A stretch of DNA of 25,661 nt from NCBI GenBank assembly GCA_023396095.1, contig JAEWXG010000008.1:1-25661 (forward strand). Reading direction: 5' to 3'. The notes under the pieces were generated by a model. That model made no database searches. It was given only the letters and a program-made list of their open reading frames with translations, and was not told where the DNA came from. The position numbers and the translations under genes are program-made. This document shows positions 21,721-25,661 of this stretch, piece after piece (position 1 is the stretch's first letter; each line of letters starts with the position of its first letter). This DNA is from Bacillota bacterium. Lineage in GTDB: Bacteria; Bacillota; Clostridia; Christensenellales; UBA3700.

Positions 21721-21756
21721 GGCATTAAAGATTAACTCTTAATTGCCCTTTTTTAT
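21721..21756 (+). terminator. Orphan terminator between sua5 and the DUF1508 gene
   Basis: GGCATTAA and TTAATTGCC form a stem with a bulged base, followed by CTTTTTT, on the plus strand. No plus-strand gene lies upstream within the 100-base intergenic stretch, so it may end a small RNA or stop antisense transcription across sua5. The rest of the 21620-21947 gap holds the two divergent promoters and AT-rich sequence with nothing else I can name. Confidence 0.5.
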
Positions 21757-21891
21757 TGTCAATAATAATGATTTTTTCTTTTTATCATGTTATTAAATCA
21801 TAAGTATGATATATGCATAGACAAATTGATGTGTTTTAAGTTTAATAGACGAAAATAATAAAAATTATTAATTTTTTCAAGCAAAATACAA

Positions 21892-21920
21892 TTGACTTAT
21901 ATATTTTAATTTTATATTAT
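21892..21920 (+). promoter_or_regulatory. Promoter of the DUF1508 membrane protein gene
   Basis: TTGACT (21892-21897), 17 bases, then TATTAT (21915-21920), with AT-rich DNA on both sides. An overlapping TATAAT three bases further on would have a 20-base spacer. The AGGAGG at 21983-21988 is the ribosome site served. Confidence 0.65.
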
Positions 21921-21992
21921 AATATAAATTAATTAGCCATTAAATTTATGGAAAAATCTATCCTGAATATGACTAATTTATTAGGAGGATTT

Positions 21993-22973
21993 ATGTCAAA
22001 TATATTTGTTAATGTTTTATCAGATGCTAGTCAAGTTATTCAATGGTTAGCTGAGCCTGTTTCGAGCGCTCTTACGCTACCAAGATGGTCAGTGCTTTTA
22101 ATCGCAGTTATCCTATTAGCTATCATTATCGTTTTAATTGCTGGATCAGCTAAAAGTAAAAAATCAGGTACTAAATCACAACAACCAAAACAAGTTACTG
22201 AGGCTTCTCAACCAAAAGAAAAACCACTAGAGAAAAAGGAAATTGCGCCTGTTGAAGAAGTTGCTCCTATTGTAGAAACTGCTCCTGTTGAAGAAACTGC
22301 TCCTGTTGAAGAAACTGCTCCTATTGTAGAAACTGCTCCTGTTGAAGAAACTGCGCCTGTTGAAGAAGTTGCTCCTATTGTAGAAACTGCTCCTATTGTA
22401 GAAACTGCGCCTGTTGAAGAAACTGCTCCTGTTGAAGAAACTGCTCCTGTTGAGAAAAAAGCTAATCTTTCTGCAAATAATGCATCAGGAAAACCGGTAG
22501 TCGCAAAAGCAAAAGTTCGTAATCGTGGTTTGATTACCGTAACAAAAACCGAAAATAACAAACCTATTGAAGGAACTGTAAAGAAAACAACAGAAAAAAT
22601 AGAACCAGAAAACACTACTGATACTTTTGGAAAGTTTGTCATTATAAAGGATGAAACAAATCAATTTGCTCCATACAAATTCCGTCTTTTGGCAAATAAT
22701 GGACAATTACTATTCGAAAGTGAAGGTTATAAAATTAAACCAAGAAAATCAAGCATCGATGCGTTTAGAAAAAATGTTCAAAATGGAATATTTGTAGTTG
22801 ATGCTGACAAACAAGGAAATTATAGATATAAACTTGTTAAAACAGATGGCCGTACATTGATTGGTGTTGGCGAAAGTTATAAAACTAAAGATTCATGCGA
22901 TAATTCTATTGAATCAGTAAAACGTTTCTCTGTTTCCGCTACATTAATTGAAGACATGACAAATGAAGATTAA
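21993..22973 (+). CDS. Membrane-anchored acidic-repeat protein with two DUF1508 (YegP) repeats
   Basis: 326 residues from the ATG at 21993, 4 bases after AGGAGG; an in-frame ATG at 21948 has no ribosome site. Layout: an amphipathic start, one membrane helix (residues about 32-52), a Lys-rich patch (positive-inside, so the C-terminus is cytoplasmic), twelve hexapeptides APVEET/APIVET/APVEEV forming a stiff acidic stalk, a basic linker, then two DUF1508/YegP repeats. The first reads GKFVIIKDETNQF to ANNGQLLFESEGY, the second runs from GIFVVDADKQGNYRY through GESYKTKDSCDNSIESVKR. YegP repeats usually form small soluble proteins of unknown role; a membrane-tethered form is unusual. It stands alone between its promoter and a strong terminator. 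Function unknown; a scaffold at the membrane is conceivable. Confidence 0.85.
   Translation: MSNIFVNVLSDASQVIQWLAEPVSSALTLPRWSVLLIAVILLAIIIVLIAGSAKSKKSGTKSQQPKQVTEASQPKEKPLEKKEIAPVEEVAPIVETAPVEETAPVEETAPIVETAPVEETAPVEEVAPIVETAPIVETAPVEETAPVEETAPVEKKANLSANNASGKPVVAKAKVRNRGLITVTKTENNKPIEGTVKKTTEKIEPENTTDTFGKFVIIKDETNQFAPYKFRLLANNGQLLFESEGYKIKPRKSSIDAFRKNVQNGIFVVDADKQGNYRYKLVKTDGRTLIGVGESYKTKDSCDNSIESVKRFSVSATLIEDMTNED
22245..22460 (+). repeat. 18-bp tandem repeats, 12 units (coding)
   Basis: Twelve in-frame 18-bp units (GCTCCTGTTGAAGAAACT and variants) encode the Ala-Pro-Val/Ile-Glu/Val-Glu-Thr hexapeptides. Units are nearly identical in DNA, so copy number is likely to vary between strains. 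Confidence 0.9.
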
Positions 22974-23001
22974 TTAGACATTTTAATAATTAATTTGAAA
23001 T

Positions 23002-23029
23002 AAAAAAGGGGACATAACTCCCCTTTTTT
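23002..23029. terminator. Bidirectional terminator between convergent genes
   Basis: AAAAAAGGGGA and TCCCCTTTTTT form an 11-bp stem with a 6-base loop (23013-23018). T-tracts on both strands let it serve the DUF1508 gene (plus) and the phoR-like gene (minus). Confidence 0.9.
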
Positions 23030-23062
23030 TATTGCCATGAAACTAGACAACTATTTATTGTA

Positions 23063-24790
23063 TTAGTGCTTTAAAAATTCTACTTTAAATGTTACTCCAC
23101 CATACTCGTTATTGTTGCAAGCGATATTCCCTCCATATAGATCGACTACTTTCTTAACAATTCCCAAACCAAGCCCTGAGCTAAAATTATCTTTTTTAGT
23201 TTTATTGATTTTGTAAAATGTTTTAAAAATATTTGCCTTCTCTTCATCAGGAATTCCTATTCCAGAATCAATTACATTAATAATTATCCCTTTAGTATTT
23301 TCATATAGTTCAATATTAACTAATCCGTTTTGTTTATTATATTTAATAGAGTTTTCTATTAAATTCCCAAGCATTAGTTCAATATTGATTTTATTCGCAT
23401 TAATTTGCGCATTTCCTAATATATTCACGCTTATATTCTTTTGTTTTATCTGGTATTTATTATTTTTTAATATCTGCACTGACAAGTCCCTTAAATCAAT
23501 GTCTTCGCGAGCCTTTAATATATCACTATTACTATCAATCCTCGCATAATCTAACATCAATCTAATGAGCTGCACCATTCTCGTTGCATTAAGTGTTATT
23601 TCTTTATTGCACTCATGAACGAGCTTTTGGTCGTGAGAACTATCAATAACCTCAGAATATCCCAAAATAGCCGTTAAAGGTGTTTTTAATTCATGTGATG
23701 CATTGGCAAAAAACTCATTCTTATTTTTTTGATCATTTTTTAATTCATCAATATTTGTTAACAGCATGAAATATTTAATATCATTAATATTGATATTATT
23801 TAAAAATATAAACTCTACACGATAAAACTGTGATTGAATTAAATATTCCCTTCTAGTAGCTATCCCTTGCTTAATAATATCTAAAACCTCATTTTTATCT
23901 TGCTCTAAAAATAAATTAATAACATCTTGACCAGAGTTCGAATGATCTTTAAAAATTCTTCTTGCTGTTTCATTAGATAAAACAATGTTATTATTCTTAT
24001 TAATGCCAAATAATGTTTGCGCCATATGATCAATAATAAAAACATTCTTTTTTCTTTCTGCTTCATATAAAGCAATTTGTTTATTAATATTGGTATTAAT
24101 TTTATTAATTTCACTCAATATTATTTTTTCATCCTTACTTGCATCAATTTTTGTAAGATCAATACTTTTACTAGATTTTGATAATACTGCATTATTAGCA
24201 AGTTTAACACGTGTAAGCATACGCATATTGGTAAATTGGTTATAATGCTTCTGTAAATAATACAAAATCAGTGCTAGAACAATCAATATTAATATATATT
24301 GAAAAAGAACAAATAAAATTCTCTTCGCAAAAATGTTAGCTGTTTTACAAATAAGAATATAAGCTGTTTTATCCGCTTCAATATCTATACTACTAAATAC
24401 ATAGTAATATTGCGTTATAGATATTCTTTTTCTATCTTTAAATAGTTTTTGTGAATTAATTTTTTTCATTTCTTCTTCAGATAATGTTGAAGAAAAAATA
24501 TTTAAGTTTGAAGTATTTATAGAAATAATATCCCCGCTTTTTGAATATATAGCGTAGTATGTATTTTTTTGATTATTAAAAATCTCCTTTAGCTCTTTAT
24601 CTAAACTGCCATTGTCATTAAGCTCATTATTTTTAATTGAATTTACAATAACATTTTTTGAAAAATTTAAAGACTCAAAAGTCTCATCGCCTATATTTTT
24701 ACTAAAAATAAGAACAGTTAAAGAAAGCGCCAAAATAAAAATGGCTATTTCTATCATTACTAAATTAATAATAAATCTTTTTTTATTCAT
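23063..24790 (-). CDS. PhoR-like membrane sensor histidine kinase
   Basis: 575 residues. A membrane helix at about 6-29, an extracytoplasmic sensor domain of about 125 residues, a second helix at about 157-178, a linker and a PAS-like stretch (about 245-345), the HisKA dimerisation domain with His366 in ASHELKTPLTAILGYSE, and a HATPase domain with NLIENSIKYN (N box), DSGIGIPDEE (G1) and SSGLGLGIVKK (G2). This is the PhoR/WalK type. It autophosphorylates His366 and passes the phosphate to the regulator encoded just upstream, 20 bases apart. All key residues are present. No phosphate transport genes are near and the signal is unknown, so I do not use the name phoR as a symbol. Confidence 0.92.
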   Translation of the reverse strand: MNKKRFIINLVMIEIAIFILALSLTVLIFSKNIGDETFESLNFSKNVIVNSIKNNELNDNGSLDKELKEIFNNQKNTYYAIYSKSGDIISINTSNLNIFSSTLSEEEMKKINSQKLFKDRKRISITQYYYVFSSIDIEADKTAYILICKTANIFAKRILFVLFQYILILIVLALILYYLQKHYNQFTNMRMLTRVKLANNAVLSKSSKSIDLTKIDASKDEKIILSEINKINTNINKQIALYEAERKKNVFIIDHMAQTLFGINKNNNIVLSNETARRIFKDHSNSGQDVINLFLEQDKNEVLDIIKQGIATRREYLIQSQFYRVEFIFLNNININDIKYFMLLTNIDELKNDQKNKNEFFANASHELKTPLTAILGYSEVIDSSHDQKLVHECNKEITLNATRMVQLIRLMLDYARIDSNSDILKAREDIDLRDLSVQILKNNKYQIKQKNISVNILGNAQINANKINIELMLGNLIENSIKYNKQNGLVNIELYENTKGIIINVIDSGIGIPDEEKANIFKTFYKINKTKKDNFSSGLGLGIVKKVVDLYGGNIACNNNEYGGVTFKVEFLKH

Positions 24791-24810
24791 TTAAATATGT
24801 ATTAATCGAA

Positions 24811-25482
24811 TTAATTTGTGTATTTATAGCCTTCTCCTCTTGCGGTTCTAATATGCTCTTCATTTGTATATTGTGCAATGATATTTCTTAATTTCGAAAC
24901 GTGCATATCTAGCGTCCTTGTTGACCCCTGATATGTTTTATCCCACAACTCATTAAATAATTCATCTCTAGTAATTATTCTGTTTGGATTGTTTATAAAA
25001 TACATGAGAAGTTTTCTTTCTGTCGCAGTTAAATCTAGCTTTTGGCCTTTCACATAAAGGCCATTGCTATCTTGATCGTAATATATTTCTTTTTCAGAGA
25101 TGTATTTTAAACTATTCTTTCTTAAGTTGGCTCTTATCCTTGCCTTAAGCTCACTATTTGAGAATGGTTTAGAAATGTAATCGTCAGCCCCAGATTCAAG
25201 ACCGTTAACTTTGCTTTCTTCTTCACCTTTTGCACTCACTATTATGCAAGGGATTTCAGAAAACTTTCTATTAGTTCTTAATTTTTGTATTGCTTCAATT
25301 CCATCCATGCCTGGTAACATGTAGTCCATAATAATCAAATCACATAACTGATTTTCCAAAGATTCAAACATTGATTCAGCTGTATCAAAAATTTCAACAA
25401 TATAGTCTGAATCTCTCAATATGACTGCATATAATCTTTGCAAAGATTCTTCATCTTCAACAATATATATTAATTTTTTCAT
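24811..25482 (-). CDS. PhoB/OmpR-family response regulator
   Basis: 223 residues. The receiver domain (1-118) has the acidic pair Glu9-Asp10, the phospho-acceptor Asp53 in IIMDYMLPGMDG, Ser83 and Lys105 in SKPF. The winged-helix effector domain (about 130-223) has LTATERKLLMYF and the recognition region TRTLDMHVSKLRN. It binds DNA as a dimer once phosphorylated by the sensor kinase gene that follows. GGTGA before the ATG is the ribosome site and an extended -10 promoter lies 30 bases upstream. It begins just after an rRNA operon terminator. Confidence 0.95.
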   Translation of the reverse strand: MKKLIYIVEDEESLQRLYAVILRDSDYIVEIFDTAESMFESLENQLCDLIIMDYMLPGMDGIEAIQKLRTNRKFSEIPCIIVSAKGEEESKVNGLESGADDYISKPFSNSELKARIRANLRKNSLKYISEKEIYYDQDSNGLYVKGQKLDLTATERKLLMYFINNPNRIITRDELFNELWDKTYQGSTRTLDMHVSKLRNIIAQYTNEEHIRTARGEGYKYTN

Positions 25483-25511
25483 ACATCACCACACATATTA
25501 ATATGATATAT

Positions 25512-25520
25512 ATTATATCA
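25512..25520 (-). promoter_or_regulatory. Extended -10 promoter of the two-component genes
   Basis: TGATATAAT on the minus strand is an exact extended -10 element. The -35 position falls in the T-tract of the rRNA terminator and does not match, as is common for extended -10 promoters. The start codon is 30 bases away. Confidence 0.6.
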
Positions 25521-25533
25521 AAATACGCCATAT

Positions 25534-25562
25534 AAAAAAAGGACTAAGAATAGTCCTTTTTT
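25534..25562. terminator. rRNA operon terminator
   Basis: GGACTA (25541-25546) and TAGTCC (25551-25556) with loop AGAA, flanked by A and T tracts that extend the stem. On the minus strand it ends the rRNA operon 5-6 bases after the 5S 3' end. Confidence 0.88.
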
Positions 25563-25567
25563 AATTG

Positions 25568-25661
25568 AACTGGCAACTTCCTACTCTCCCAGGCCGTTTC
25601 CAACCAAGTACCATCGGCGTTAAAGGTCTTAACTTCTGTGTTCGGTATGAGAACAGGTGGA
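25568..25661 (-). rRNA. rrf: 5S rRNA, 3' part (cut by the window end)
   Basis: The minus strand reads the 5S core: CATACCGAACACAGAAGTT, then CGCCGATGGTACTTGG, then GAGAGTAGGAAGTTGCCAG at the 3' end. About 94 of the expected ~115 bases are present; the 5' end lies past the window. It is the last gene of an rRNA operon transcribed towards the two-component genes. Confidence 0.95.

Noticed and set aside
22208..22642. 144-codon minus-strand ORF across the hexapeptide repeats
   Set aside because: It arises from the absence of stops in the 18-bp repeats; the plus frame has promoter, ribosome site and domain matches.

Overview
The window is AT-rich, uses TGA as a stop, has strong AGGAGG-type ribosome sites, and carries a RepA_N replicon, a bacterial V-type ATPase and a rpiB-upp pair. 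This points to a low-GC Bacillota (Firmicutes: Clostridia, Erysipelotrichia or a relative). I cannot name a genus. The right end stops inside a 5S rRNA gene.

Region 1 (1-676) holds one plus-strand lipoprotein gene with its own promoter and terminator. Region 2 (about 700-7440) is a plasmid-like or integrated accessory block, all on the minus strand. From 7384 downward it reads: a RepA_N replication initiator with a likely origin inside the gene, an unknown protein, a Soj-type ParA, a small Gln-repeat protein, a ribbon-helix-helix protein, an unknown protein and a two-TM VirB2/TrbC-like protein. These first genes mostly overlap, so translation is probably coupled. A looser tail follows: unknown ORFs (two of which look like one gene split by a frameshift), two paralogues built of 11-residue Gln repeats, a DUF3310 protein and a small helical protein. 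Four arrays, each of three 12-bp units around TGTATTACA at exact 12-bp phase, sit only at gene junctions of this tail. I see no integrase, relaxase or attachment site, so the ends of the element are not defined.

Region 3 (7583-20511) reads as one long minus-strand transcription unit from a good promoter at 20483-20511: rpiB, upp, nine V-ATPase genes (G/H, I, K, E, C, F, A, B, D; the order of Enterococcus hirae ntpFIKECGABD), a HisC-like aminotransferase, malQ and an Sfp-type phosphopantetheinyl transferase. The proteolipid keeps every Na+ ligand known from E. hirae NtpK, so a Na+-coupled rotary ATPase is likely. The V-ATPase sits where B. subtilis keeps its F-ATPase (ywlC, ywlF/rpiB, upp, atp).

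Region 4 (20627-23029) has sua5 (threonylcarbamoyl-AMP synthase), probably made from a leaderless mRNA, and a divergent gene for a membrane-anchored protein with an acidic hexapeptide-repeat stalk and two DUF1508 repeats. Region 5 (23063-25661) holds a PhoR-like sensor kinase, its PhoB-like regulator, an rRNA-operon terminator and the 3' part of a 5S rRNA gene, all on the minus strand.

The strongest candidates for something undescribed are the phased 12-bp arrays and the family of 11-residue Gln-repeat proteins, both in the RepA_N/ParA element.
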